A stretch of 64,000 bases of DNA from Chrysoperla carnea. Taxonomy: Eukaryota > Arthropoda > Insecta > Neuroptera > Chrysopidae. Shown piece after piece: positions 12,987 through 24,800 of the stretch. Position numbers and translations under genes: made by a program. The DNA is taken from positions 53,918,181 through 53,982,180 of the forward strand of contig NC_058340.1 in assembly GCF_905475395.1 (NCBI RefSeq). Reading direction: 5' to 3'. Position 1 is the first letter of the stretch; each line of letters starts with the position of its first letter. The notes below the pieces were generated by a model. The model was given only the letters and a program-made list of their open reading frames with translations, was not told the DNA's origin and made no database searches.

Positions 12987-13154
12987 TTTCTGTTGTGAAA
13001 AATCCCCGAGCGTTACCAACGTATGACGTCACTAGTCGGTATCTTCCTCTTTGTTTAATTAGAAATTTTAAACGTTCATATCTTGCGTACTAGTAAATAT
13101 TTTTAAAACCAACTTCACTTTTCTGCACTTCCAGTGAGATCGATCTTACAATAC

Positions 13155-13780
13155 AAGGTGTTCTGTTATTGACTGCAGATCGTTGGCCTACAGAATAAAC
13201 TTATAAAGACGAAGGAAAAAGTTATTTACCAATTTTGGATCTGAGGCCTTGTTTTCAAGATAATTAACAAAATTAATTAATATAACATGAATAAAAAATA
13301 AATAACTATATCGAATCACAATTTAATAAAATATTGAAGGCTGGTATTGTATTATTACATAAACTAAGAAATTATAATAATAAGAAGAAGAATTAATAGG
13401 GTGTGAGACATTGTACATAGATACAACCATTCCCACTACTATATTATATCAATTTGCATATAATAAACTAAGCTGATGATGATTGATGACTCGAGTCAAC
13501 TAATTCAGACTTGCTCTGGAAACAAAATTATGCATTTTTTGTGTCTTTTTATTTTATGTATGTAAATAGAATATAGGATCACCTCCTACCTGCCTTCAAT
13601 ATTTTATTGAATTGTGATCGATATAGTTATTTATTTTTTATTAATATTATATTAATTTATTTTGTTAATTATTTCGCAAACTAGGCCTCAGATCCAAAAT
13701 TGGTAAATAAGCTTTTCCTTCGTATCTTTATGAGCTTATTCAGTAGGCCAACGATCTGCAGTCAATAACAGAACATCTTT
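13155..13780. mobile_element. Fold-back TIR element, family B, diverged copy
   Basis: The ends share 'tgttctgttattgactgcag' and its complement, followed inward by 'atcgttggcctac' in both arms. Further inward, 'ccaattttggatctgaggcc' and 'gaatcacaatttaataaaat' are also mirrored. The tip matches the element at 59951-60806. No coding frame is present. The centre (about 13390-13580) is not palindromic. Confidence 0.75.
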
Positions 13781-14282
13781 TATATAGAATATTATACATA
13801 TCTCTATGGATCCACTATTGTTAAAAATCGTCTGTCTAATAATGCGCATGATAAACTTGTAAATAATTTATTAAAACGTACAATTGTTATTATTAATTAT
13901 ATTATTAAAAACAAAATATTATTTAAATGACTTAACTGTTTAAATATTCTAAGAAATGTAAATAAAATATTTATAATATTTAATATAATATAAAATAATA
14001 TCATGTAATGTAAATATTATCATTTGTAAATATTATAAAATAAAAAACAGCAAGAAGGTGATGATATGATTGTACGTACACCTATTTATTGTATTAAAAC
14101 AGCTACAGGTATGTAAGTAATCAGTAAATAAATGTGCTCTCTATGTACACAATACTCTCTATATTATTATTACATCAAGTGTATTTTGATTGTGACTCCA
14201 TAATTATTATCATTATTTGTGGATACTGTATATGAACATACCTCATATAACACGGTTAAACTAATTTTTATTAATTACTAGC

Positions 14283-15195
14283 CGCCAAGTAATTCATGAA
14301 GACAGACTAAGCGATCCTTTCTCTGTACAAACCGGTGTCCGTCAAGGATGTTTGATGTCGCCTATTTTGTTCCTGATGGTTTTGGATGGAGTTATGAAGA
14401 ATGTGACCAAAACATCGAGGGGTATAGAATGGAGATTGACTCAGCGATTAGAAGATCTTGAAAAGGAAGATCGAAGACCTTAATGAAGAAGGAAAAAAGG
14501 TGGGATTGAAAATCAACATAAGAAAAACTAAAGAAATGAGAATAAATTCACGGCAAACATCAAGTATAATGCTTAACAATGAAGAAATTGAACAAGTAGA
14601 CCAGTTTCAATATTTAGGCAGCATCGTTAACAAACATGGGGGATCCGATGAAGATGTAGCTCAAAGAATTAAAAAAGCAAAAGGAAACATCTGATCCTTC
14701 GCACAATTAAGAAACATCTGGACATGTAGGGACCTAAGACTCAAGACCAAACTCAAGACCAAAAGAATTTTTGAAACAAATGTAGTCAGTACTACTTTAC
14801 GGTTGCCAAACATGGAGAGTTACTAAAACCATCTCTAGCAAAATACAGACATTCATTAACAACTGTCTTAGAAAAATACTAAACATCTTTTGGACAAATA
14901 CGATATACAATGTTAACCTGTGGAAGAAAACAAATAAAACACCCATAGTAGACGTCATCAAGTATAGGAAGTTTGGCTGGATCGGTACGCTAAGAAAACC
15001 TCCTGAAGAACTACAAGAATCCACCAAGGAATCCACAAGGTAGGAGAAAATCGGGAAGACCTCGCATCACCTGGCGAAGAACCGTAGGAAAAGAGGCAGA
15101 ACTGGAAGACAAAACCTGGAGTGAAGTCAGGAGTCTGCCCAGCAATCGTGTTCGCTGGAGATCCTTTGTTGCGGCCTTGTGTCCCCTTAGGGATT
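14283..15195 (+). pseudogene. LINE ORF2 remnant (RTE-like reverse transcriptase)
   Basis: The frames read VQTGVRQGCLMSPILF, the RT motif around the substrate pocket, then 'RGIEWRL'. The ORF at 14458-14694 continues as KKVGLKINIRKTKEM and VDQFQYLGSIVNKHGG, the thumb-side signature of RTE-type LINEs. The catalytic F/YADD segment expected between 'RLEDL' and 'RKIEDL' is missing through an internal deletion of roughly 20 codons. Downstream frames shift repeatedly into the GWIG-RKP and RVRWRS-type tail. It is a dead copy of the same family as 10151-10580, on plus. Confidence 0.8.
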
Positions 15196-15915
15196 AAAGG
15201 AATTAAATCAGCTGATTATCTCGCGATCTAAATGACCAAAAATTCCTTCAGGATCTCACAGCTAACATTATTTTGTGAAAATAAATTCAGTCTGTGAAAA
15301 TGTAGAACAAATTTGTCGACAAGTGCATTTATCCTGGAAATACATTAACCGGTCCATTAAATGAAATATTCATTAAAAAAATGATTTCAACAATTTTCAA
15401 TCTTTTTTTCATGCAATAAGAAATAAAAATGAATAATTATATCAATACATTTCGACTATCAGATTCAGAATGTGGCTGTAGGCTGAAATAAAATTATTCT
15501 TTTCGATAGATTAGCTCTTGGATGCCACTATGATGTTTCTAGAATCGTTTTTCGAACGTAACAGTCGCGTTATTCAAGTGTTGTTTATAGTATTTATGTA
15601 TATTATACAGCTACCTATTTTTATATATGTTAAGGTATACACTTATTCATACCTATAAAGATACAGTTGTATGTAGTTACAGTGTATATGGTACCTGAAT
15701 TAATATATATATATACATTTATATATATTATGTATAATTCATTAATGCTATCAACATTGTTAGTATATTGTTGTAAAATTAATTTTAAAAAACCAATATG
15801 GCAACGACAACAATTCATTACTTCATTCACAAATACAATTGTTGTTTTTATTATTGTAAGTAAATTCACGTTATATTTTGTTTATTTTGTTTATATGTTT
15901 TATATGTAGTAAAAA
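15196..15915. other. AT-rich stretch with short TA-rich microsatellite
   Basis: Includes a TA-rich tract near 15700-15735. No gene was supported; the overlapping short ORFs on both strands are composition artefacts. Confidence 0.45.
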
Positions 15916-16499
15916 CAAGTGAAAACGAACAATTGACTGATTTAATTGTTGAAATACCATATGTAGATAGTGTTCATTAGGGAATCGTTTGTTTTTTCAT
16001 GTCATGTAAGTAAAGAACGATAGCAACTCTTAGATAGCCCGGCATGCATACTTGTCACACACACATGACTGATATTTCCATATAATACATACTATATATT
16101 TTGCGCCCTCACGGGTAAACAGTGATGTTTTCGAAAAAATTACACTTTTTCACAAACAGTTTTTACATTTAAACTTTTGTTCTTTCTCTAACAGTTTACA
16201 AGATGGGTCCTACGGACCCAAGACTCAGTTGACCTATGTTGCTCATTTACGAACTCGACCTCGCTATATATGTCCTGAGCACGCTGTAAAAATTTCAACT
16301 TGATATCTTTTTTCGTTTTTGAGTTATCGTCATGATAGACGGACAGACGACAGACGACAGACAGACCCGAAATGGACTAATTAGGTGATTTTATGAACAC
16401 CTATATCAAAATTTTGTTCATAGCATCAATATTTTTAAGCGTTACAAACTTGGGACTAAACTTAGTATACCTTGGTATATTTCATATACATGGTATAAT
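15916..16499 (-). repeat. Unclassified interspersed repeat R, long copy (minus)
   Basis: It runs from the 'gtgaaaacgaacaattgact' end to the 'catatacatggtataat' end. It includes 'cctcacgggtaaacagtgat' and 'acttgggactaaactta'. It is reversed relative to the copies at 17376 and 22305. No terminal inverted repeats and no family-like ORF were seen. Confidence 0.75.
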
Positions 16500-17375
16500 A
16501 ATTTTTATAATTCTGGTGGAAGCGCAGATAACATTCCATAACATTATTAAATAATAGTTTAGAAAACTAAAAAACGCGTTCTTGTATGTAGCTGAAAACA
16601 CGCTTTTGTTACTAGCTGAACTAAAAAGGAAAAAAAAATTTCTGTAAGTAAAAAAGGAGGATTACGAAAAGAAATCATTTTATTGTAAAAAACCCTGGAG
16701 TGCTTTTGTATAACGACTTTATTTTTATCCAATATCTATCAATAAAATATTTACAATAACCGAAATCTATCACTCCACGCTTTTTCTATAAAATGATTGT
16801 TTTAATCACTCTATTTTTTTTTTAACTTAAAGAAATTATTTTCTTTTAGATTAGCGAATTACAAAAGCGTGTTTTTTTAAGTTTTTTGAGTATTATTTTG
16901 TATAATTGCCATCGAAAACCAATGAAGGAAAGTGTAGCCTCGAAAATTGCCTCGAAAATGAAAAGTGGGAGAGTGATAGATAGTGACAGTTTTTACAAAA
17001 CAATATGCCAGTGCTTAAAAAACGACAATTTAAGTTTTCAAATGATATGAATAGAATTTGAATGTAATGCTTATTTCATTTCAAAATATACAGGATTTTA
17101 AATCCAGAAGTTTCGATTTTGCTTGAAAAGCGAATATCTTGGCCCATAAAGCTAGTATGGAAATGTTTTATAGCTCATTTTCAAGAAAAATAAACAATAT
17201 TTTTAATAATTTTTAAAATTTTGGAACGCTTCTAAACTTTATATAAAATTTATTTATAATATAATATGATAGCTTTTCTCTTCGACAGCTTTCATTATAT
17301 AGGAGCTAAGCTTTTTGCCTTTTTGTACGTTTCTAGGAAAGAAAAATTTTTGTTCCAAAACTGTCTATGTAATTG

Positions 17376-17884
17376 TACCATGAATATATGTAATATGCAA
17401 GATATATTAAGTTTATTCTCAAGTTTGTAACGCTTAAAAATATTGATGCTTCAACAAAATTTTGGTATAGGTGTTCATAAAATTCGGTTGTCCGTCCGTC
17501 TGTGAATACGATAACTCAAAAACGAAAACAGATATCAAGCTGTAATTTTTACAGCGTACTCAGGACGTAAAAGTGAGGTCGAGTTCGTAAATGAGCAACA
17601 TAGGTCAATTGGGTCTTGATATCTTGTAAACCGTTAGAGATAGAACAAAAGTTTAAATGTAAAAGATATTCCTTATAAAAAAGTAACCAACTTTTGTTTG
17701 AAATATTTTTTCGTAAACATCACTGTTTACCCGTGAGGGCGCAAACTAGGCGTAAATTGTATTGTTGTATTTTATGGGAATATCAGTTATGTACGTGTGA
17801 CATGTACGTATGTGTAATGTGATAGAGTAATCATCACTGTCTATGCATGGTATTTCAGCAATTAACTCAGTCAATTGTTTGTCA
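17376..17884 (+). repeat. Unclassified interspersed repeat R, long copy (plus)
   Basis: It starts with a variant of ATACCATGTATATATG and carries 'aagtttgtaacgcttaaaa', 'aggtgttcataaaat' and 'cccgtgagggcgcaaa'. It ends with 'aactcagtcaattgtttgtc'. With the 15916 copy it forms an inverted pair about 0.9 kb apart. Confidence 0.75.
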
Positions 17885-18423
17885 ATCCAAAATTTATCCA
17901 ATCTTCCTCTGGTTATTAAAAATAACTATACAAAACTATTAACCAAAATAAATAATAAGGTAATCACATTTAATTATTAGCCGGAAGCTATTGGTAAATT
18001 AAAAACTTAACGTAATATTTAATATATAGGTAAATTGAATTGATTATATAGATATTTTAAGTATTAAGTAATAATATTATAATACCGCCATAATAATTAA
18101 TGTTTGTTTTATAAATCACTTCATTTTAAACAAGGCAGGTGGATATGACTTTTGGGACCAGACCAATAATTTCTGATTCATTAAATTTTTGTATACATTA
18201 TAAGTATTGTGATAAAATTTACTTTTTTTACTTTATTATATTATAAATATAATAAAGTATTGTGATCGAAAAAAAATCGATATCGGGGTGTCAACGGAAA
18301 TACACGTTTTGAGGGCCCCTGATTCCAAAAAAGTGGTTTTTAAAAAATGTTGCGTCCGTCGGTATGTCGGTATGTCTGTTACCAAGCTGGAGCCTTCAAT
18401 TTTCAACCGATTTTTCTCAAACT

Positions 18424-18729
18424 CGGTACATAGGTTCAGATTGGTCATAATTCAAGACGATTTTTTCATTTTTTCCCTAGGCCTTTTTTTAAGGGTACTT
18501 CCCTCTAGGCTAAAACAGTACTTTTGGGGTTTTCTCAAAAACGGCTCTAACGATTTCGATTAAACTGGGCAAAAGGCGGTACATAGGTTCAGATTGGTCA
18601 TAATTCAAGACGATTTTTTCATTTTTTCCCTAGGCCTTTTTTTAAGGGTACTTCCTTCTAGGCTAAAACAGTACTTTTGGGGTTTTCTCAAAAACGGCTC
18701 TAACGATTTCGATTAAACTGGGCAAAAGG
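18424..18729 (+). repeat. Perfect-looking tandem duplication, period 153 bp
   Basis: The block beginning 'cggtacataggttcagattg' at 18424 starts again at 18577. Only about one mismatch was noticed in the 153 bp, so the duplication is recent. It lies inside a longer interspersed-repeat-like stretch (about 18265-18790). Confidence 0.85.
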
Positions 18730-18789
18730 CTAGACCTTAAGGTGTTCCTAGGATTGGTATAAGCCACATATCCGGGAAAATTCGAGAAC

Positions 18790-19416
18790 AACGCCACTTT
18801 CATAATGTGACGGTCTAGAGACCTGACAGAGGTGGCAGACCGTGGTAGTTTTCGTGATGAAAATAATAACTATCTATCAGATCTTTTAATTAATAAATTA
18901 TAAATACAATAGGATAGACGACAGTTAAGGTTTTCTGATCACATATTACCTGTATTACGCATACCTGAATGAAATATTTATAACTATTCATTTATAACTT
19001 CAATCCGTGCCCATACATTTTTATTATTTTTATTATTATTTATTATTAGTCATTCTGAAAATTTTTTTAATAGTTATTTTTTAAGTGCAAAGTGATAAAG
19101 TGAACAAAAAAACGTTTTTTTTTTTTATGTGAACAATTGATAATTTGTTTTGTAATAAATTAGTTAAATTTTAAATAAATAAAAAGTACTTTTCAACTTA
19201 AAGTGAGTGAGTTGCAGTTTAACGCTTTAAAATGATAAAGTAGTGTGAAATAAATTATGAAATTATCAATTATAATCAAAAGACTTTGACGGTAAATAAA
19301 TTGGTATACAAGAGTTTCGTAAACAAATACAAATTATAAATAAATAAGTTAATATTGACTAATAAACATAAATTAAAAAATTCGATGAGTTGAAAAATTT
19401 ACAATCTGTACCGAAA
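18790..19416. other. AT-rich stretch without recognised features
   Basis: No gene or bounded repeat was recognised. Confidence 0.4.
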
Positions 19417-19482
19417 GTTCGTATGGCCGAACTGACTAAGGCGCTTGGCATGAATACAAAGGGTTCGACTACTGGTACGAGA
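19417..19482 (+). pseudogene. tRNA-like relic (pseudo-tRNA or SINE head)
   Basis: A box-A-like 'tggccgaactgactaaggcg' is followed 40 bp later by a box-B-like 'GGGTTCGACTAC'. The ends TTCGTA and TACGAG nearly pair as an acceptor stem, and a T run follows. The anticodon arm region is too short and irregular for a standard tRNA. Confidence 0.4.
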
Positions 19483-20029
19483 GTATTTTTTCCAACTCTC
19501 TTTAACCACGACAATTTCATTTCGGTCGAAATATGTTATTAATGTTACTAGCGTAATTTTCGGGGCTAATATCAAAATCTAGTTATCTTTTTATCTATTA
19601 TTGGTACAAACTTCATTCTAATCTGGATGAGCAAAAATTCAAGGGATCGCAATATCTTTTTCGCTCATGTAGAATTTTCACTAAAACAGTTTCTCGCTTA
19701 TACAGGTACAGGAATGGTTTTAGAATGGTTGTAGATTTTTCACACCTTACGCAGATATTAACCCTGACCTAGCTTTTCCCTAAAAATTGTTTTATCGTAT
19801 GTCTTTTGCGGAATTCAAGAAAAATTTTCCAATATAAGTGGTTTGTTTTTCTATAAAGATAATTTTTGTTCAAATTGAATGAAGAAGCGCGCAAAAAGCT
19901 ATGATATGTAGTTTTTTAAAGGGTCTTATACGGTATTTTTACTATCAATTACTGTCTATTCGTTTTACAAGAAAATGTTTCAAACAAAAGTTGTTTATTT
20001 TTTTATAAGAAACATTTTTTTATATTTAG

Positions 20030-20345
20030 ATTTTCTAACGGTTCTATTTCTAACGGTTTACAAGACGGGTCCTACGAACACAAGAGCCAATTGACTTATG
20101 TTGCTCATTTACGAACTCGACGTCACTTTTTACGCCCTAAACACGCTATAAATATTTCAGCTTGATATATTTTTTCGTTTTTGAGTTATCGTGTTCACAG
20201 ACGGACGGACAACCGAAAATGGACTAATTAGGTGATTTTATGAACACCCAAATTTTGTTCATAGCATCAATATTTTTAAGCGTTACAAACTTGGGACTAT
20301 ACTTTGTATACCTTTGTATGTATTACATATATATCATATACATAA
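20030..20345 (-). repeat. Unclassified interspersed repeat R, partial copy (minus)
   Basis: It carries 'ttgctcatttacgaactcga', 'cttgatatattttttcg' and 'acttgggactatacttt' in reverse family orientation, ending in a TA-rich tip near 20345. Confidence 0.7.
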
Positions 20346-21028
20346 GAAGTTTTAAGAAGTCTTAAAAAATAAATTATATTTTATACTTACTATTATTAAA
20401 ATAAACGTGTTTTTTGATTAATTAAGTATTTAAATACTTGTCATACATATATATACACCACTCAAATAGGTCTTATTGTTAATTAATATTTGTTAATTAA
20501 TAAGAAACCACAATTAATATTTGTAGACAAAAATAACATAAGGATAATTGTTAAGCAAGTATAGTAAATGTTCTTCCATATATGCGCACAAGAACTTCTT
20601 GTAATTAAAAAAGAAAAACCCATCGACCAGTGTTTCCATTACATGATCAATTCGATATTTTGATATATGCGCATTGAGTGAAAACTATACAATTTTCCGT
20701 AAGGTTCTTTTTGTTGTTAATTACTTGAAAAACAATATTAAAACAATGATAGTTTAGTAAGATAGTCAAAGAACTAGCGCGGTCCATTCAACAAACCCAT
20801 TCCCAACGAAGCTAGAAATTTTTTAAATAATGCTTAATTATCGGTCAATTTAGAAATTGCGTAGTCATCCCCTAAATTTTATAAAAAAAAATTGTAAAAA
20901 CTCACTCCGAGAAAGCTACAATTTTAATATGTTTAATAATCATATGTTTAAACGTAAAAAATAATTAATTGGTCATGCCGGATACTCATCTGGGCAGATA
21001 TTGAAAACCGCCAAAATAGGATGGCTGT

Positions 21029-21712
21029 ATATACAGAGTGGGTCAGTTTAATCTGCACATCTAAATATCCCGTTTTGTAGTTAACCAATAAAAAACGTAA
21101 GCAAAATTCGTAGAGTTTGATGGGGAATAAATACCATGTTATGACATTCGATTGGACCTAGATCTTCGTGTTTCTTTAATAGCTAGCCAATTTAGATCTT
21201 AAACGGTAAGAAACTTTTCGAACGGTAAGAGATAGAATAGCTTTCGGCGGAAATTCGATTGAAAAATCTGTCATTATTGTATTCAATCAAAAGAAAATAT
21301 GCTTAAAGTTTATCGATAATTTTAGGTCAAAGACATGGACACAGATGAATGTCCTCTATTGTCCTTGACAACTTTTGGTAAAAGCATTTTTCCGTTAGTT
21401 AGCGTGTTTTCTTTCGATTAAATAAAATAATGACATATTTTTATGTCGCAATTCTTCTGAAAGTTAACGTTTTTCGAAAAAATGTTTTAAACAAAAAATG
21501 TTAGATTTTATATCAGGATCAACTTTCTAATTTAAAGTGTTATTCTACCTCTTATCGTTTGGGATATAAATTGGCTAATAAAGAAACTCAAAGAACTAGG
21601 TCCAATCTGATGTCAGAACATCAAACTCTGTGCCTCTCATCAAACTCTGCAACTTTTATTTAACTTATTTTTTGACTAGTTAACTTCAGAACCTGTACAG
21701 GTCCACCCTATA
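21029..21712. mobile_element. Fold-back element with TATACAGAGTGGGTCA-type end
   Basis: Inner arms are mirrored: 'gattggacctagatcttcg' near 21151 and 'aactaggtccaatctgatgt' near 21594, together with 'tctttaatagctagcc' and 'ggctaataaaga'. The outer ends are more diverged (TATACAGAGTGGG and a reversed 'cccta tata'). The tip resembles the element at 1777-2550. No transposase frame. Confidence 0.65.
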
Positions 21713-22304
21713 TACACAGTATCCTTTATCGATTTCCAGATAAACGGCATAGTCCTCATCTAAAATCTGATACATTTGAAGAACAGAGGTAAAACCTCAT
21801 TATTATTAAATGATACAAAACCTGCTTCAAACTATTAATATGTACATATTAATTTTTTTGAGTCAAAAGTATGAAACAGTTGAAATATAAAAAGGGTAAA
21901 AAAGTTATTAAATTAACACAATTGATTTTTATCTTCAATTTTACGTATTTAATTAGTAGGTATTTGAGTGAATGTTTTGTGCAATTAATTTAATTAAATT
22001 GTAATATATTCTTAAAACTGCATAAGTTAATTTGTTGTTTTCACAAAGAAAAAACCCCGGCAGCAGGCGCCAGACAAACAGATGAATTTTACAAAGTTTA
22101 ACATATTTGCAATTTAGTAAATTCACAAGGGCTTGCATCGAGTGAAAATGTTAGCATAGCGTTACTTGCAATTACGATTGTTAGAAGAACAATGGTTAGC
22201 ATTTCAACTGCGAAGGTATTATTAATTCCATAGGATTATCGTCATTTTTTAGAATACGAGCTGGTAAAAAGTTTTTTCTTATATATGATTATAAGCAGCT
22301 TTTT

Positions 22305-22862
22305 ATACCATGTATATATGAAATATATATCAAGGTATACTAAGTTTAGTCCCAAGTCCTAATATTGATACTATGTACAAACTTTGATATAGATGTTCAT
22401 AAAATCATCTAATTAGTCCATTTCCGGTTGTCTGTTTGTCCACTTGTCCGTCTGTGAACACGATAACTCAAAAACGAAAAAATATATCAAGCTGAAATAT
22501 ATTTTATAGCGTGCTTAGGACGTAAAAAGTGAAGTCGAGTTCGTAAATGAGCAACATAGGTTAATTGGTTCTTGGGTCCGTAGTACCCATCTTGTAAACC
22601 GTTAGTGATACAACAAAAGTTTAAGTATAAAAAATGTTCCTTATAAAAAAGTTAACAACTTTTGTTTGAAACATTTTTTCGTAAACATCACTGTTTACCC
22701 ATGAGGGCACAAATTAGGCGCAAATTGTATAGTACGTATTATATGAGCATATCAGTTATGTATGTGTAACATGCATGTATGTGTAATGTGACAGTGTAAT
22801 CAACACTGTCTATACATGGTATTTAAACAATTAACTCAGTCAATTGTTTATTTTCACTTGTA
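22305..22862 (+). repeat. Unclassified interspersed repeat R, reference-like copy (plus)
   Basis: One of the longest and best-kept copies, about 558 bp. It begins ATACCATGTATATATGAAAT and passes 'cgataactcaaaaacgaaaa' and 'cccatgagggcacaaatt'. It ends 'caattgtttattttcacttg'. No inverted termini, poly-A or family-like ORF; a nonautonomous element of unknown class. Confidence 0.75.
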
Positions 22863-23424
22863 GATGTTTCTTTAAAATGTTGAACTATATTTTCGCGAAC
22901 TATTAAAACGCTTAATTTGTGTTTCTTGTAGCAATCCAAGTTTTAGTTAAAAAATTGTCCAATAAGAAATTCTCTTTAAAACATAAATAGAATAAAATTA
23001 GTTGAATTTTTTAATCACAATGAAATAAATAAATACTTTTGACATTAATTGTAAATGACCTTGATGCAGGTATTTCTCAATGCACTAGAGGATCATCATT
23101 TTCCTTGCGGTTATATTATATATATGGGCAAATAATTATGGGAAATTTATTTAGTAGGTATTTTATTAAATACAAAAATCCCTTCTAGTTTAGTTTGTAA
23201 TTAAATATAATTTTGTGGGTATTTTATAATTTTGAATAATAATAAACAGTATCAAATTGACCTTTATTACAAGCGAAAATTAAAAAACCCCCGTCAAATT
23301 GTTCGGGTACGGAACCCTAAACTCGCACTTGAAACATATCAAAGAACAATCTCCATTAAATTACCTTTTTCCTCAGAGCCTTCTCCAATCTGAACCGATC
23401 TTGAGGATCATGACCTATTTTTTA

Positions 23425-23705
23425 ACCGACTTCAAACAAAAAAGGAGGAGGTTGTCAATTCGACTGTATTTTTTTTATGTGTGTTACCTCAGAACTTTCG
23501 ACTGGGTGAACCGATTTTGATGATTCTTTATCTATTTAAAAGCTGGTACTTCCCGTGTGGTCTCATTTAATCGTGCTTTTCCAGTTCTGACAACGGCATC
23601 CATGAGAAAACCATAAAAGAGGGCGAATAACTCAATATTACGCCAACCGATTTCGATGATTCTTTTTTAGTGACAAATAAGTTATTGTACTTCAGATTCA
23701 CTAAA
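23425..23705 (+). repeat. Interspersed repeat 'accgacttcaa', copy 2
   Basis: It matches 1867-2085 through 'aaaaaaggaggaggtt', 'ttcgactgggtgaaccgatt' and 'caaccgatttcgat'. It is slightly longer than copy 1. Class unknown. Confidence 0.7.
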
Positions 23706-23834
23706 AATCACAAAATGTTCTCTAATATAATAAAATATATAATACATTTTTATATGTGTTTTGTGCAAATTTTGTGACGCAGAGGTACCCATTGTTTATA
23801 TTTTAAATTTATAGCTTACATATATTATGTATGT

Positions 23835-23950
23835 GTTTGTTTGTTTATCTTTCTTTACTTACATGACGTAAAAAAAACAATCGAATGCGTAATCAACAAT
23901 GTCTATACATCGTATTTCAATAATTAACTCAGTCAATAGTTTGTTTTCAC
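23835..23950 (+). repeat. Unclassified interspersed repeat R, end fragment
   Basis: Only the terminal portion is present: 'atgtctatacatcgtattt' then 'aactcagtcaatagtttg', as in the right ends of the 17376 and 22305 copies. Confidence 0.6.
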
Positions 23951-24024
23951 TTGTTAATAATAATTCCATTGAGGTAGTAATGTATACCGTTTGTAAACAT
24001 CTTGTTATCTATTATAGATATGAA

Positions 24025-24213
24025 GTAAGAAGAGTTTTTATGGTCGTTCTTATGTATAAGGCAAAGAAAGACTCTTCAGACAAATAATTTCTTGTGTGAT
24101 GCGACTCCCAGCTTAATCAAATGATATGATTGCACGCGCGTCACACACAATACATTGTCTGAAGAGTCTTTCTTTGTCTTATACGTAAAAACGTCCATAA
24201 AAACTCTTCTTAT
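24025..24213. repeat. Long hairpin, arms ~59 bp, loop ~71 bp
   Basis: Arm 24025-24083 and arm 24155-24213 are near-perfect reverse complements, sharing 'aaagaaagactcttcagaca'. The loop contains a 'gcacgcgcgtcacacaca' stretch. It could be a short MITE or a transcribed hairpin precursor. It sits about 0.4 kb upstream of the U1 gene. No evidence of transcription can be read. Confidence 0.7.
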
Positions 24214-24577
24214 TTAATATATTATAATGGCTAACGAGATGCTTTCCAAATGTATAGAATTTCATAAGAAAGCAACGTATATAATAATAAGAGAACAGTA
24301 AAGGATAATATAAATTATTAAAAAAAGATAGTAGATACAAGAGAACACTAGATAACAAAATAAATATTCTAAACTAAGATAGCTTCAGATAAACATTTAG
24401 TAAATAAAGATCGACAAATAAGATATAAATGTAAGTACGTTTGAACTACCCTTGTTTAATAAATGGTATGCGTAGAATTTAAAATTGTAATATCTGTATA
24501 CAATCTAAAGCTAAACAGTGATAGCTATATTGAAATATTTTTCTGTTTCTGTTTGAATTTGAATAAAATTATTGCTT

Positions 24578-24603
24578 CTCTCACAACCAGTATGTAGAAG
24601 TTC
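24578..24603 (+). promoter_or_regulatory. PSEA promoter of the U1 gene
   Basis: The motif CTCTCACAACC-AGTATGTAGAAG resembles the element in front of every U5 copy (CTCTCGCTAATGGTATGTTG then AAGTC). The distance from its end to the RNA start is 35 bp, the same as in the U5 genes. The position matches the proximal sequence element A that SNAPc binds in insect snRNA promoters. No TATA box is needed for the pol II-type snRNA class. Confidence 0.8.
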
Positions 24604-24637
24604 GTTATATAAATAGTTAAATTTTGTTAAAGAAATC

Positions 24638-24800
24638 ATACTTACCTGGCGTAGGGGTTACCGTGATCAACAAGGCGGTTCCCCCAGGGTGAGGCTTTTC
24701 CATTGCACTACGGTTAAGCTGACCCTTGCGATTATCCCTAATGTGGATAACTCGGGCGCGTAATTTTTGGTAGTCGGGACTGCGTTCGCGCTCTCCCGGT
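24638..24800 (+). ncRNA. U1: U1 spliceosomal snRNA
   Basis: U1 RNA base-pairs with 5' splice sites to start spliceosome assembly in the nucleus. The 5' end ATACTTACCTG carries the intact splice-site-recognition sequence. Stem-loop II has the U1A-binding loop ATTGCAC (24702-24708). The Sm site AATTTTTGG is at 24762-24770, followed by a 3' stem-loop capped by gcgTTCGcgc. The length, 163 nt, fits the family. Two points are unusual. The stem-loop I loop reads GATCAACAAGG instead of the U1-70K-binding GATCANGAAG. The stem of loop II has two central U-U oppositions. With the well-kept promoter it is probably expressed, perhaps as a U1 variant; an early pseudogene cannot be excluded. Confidence 0.93.
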
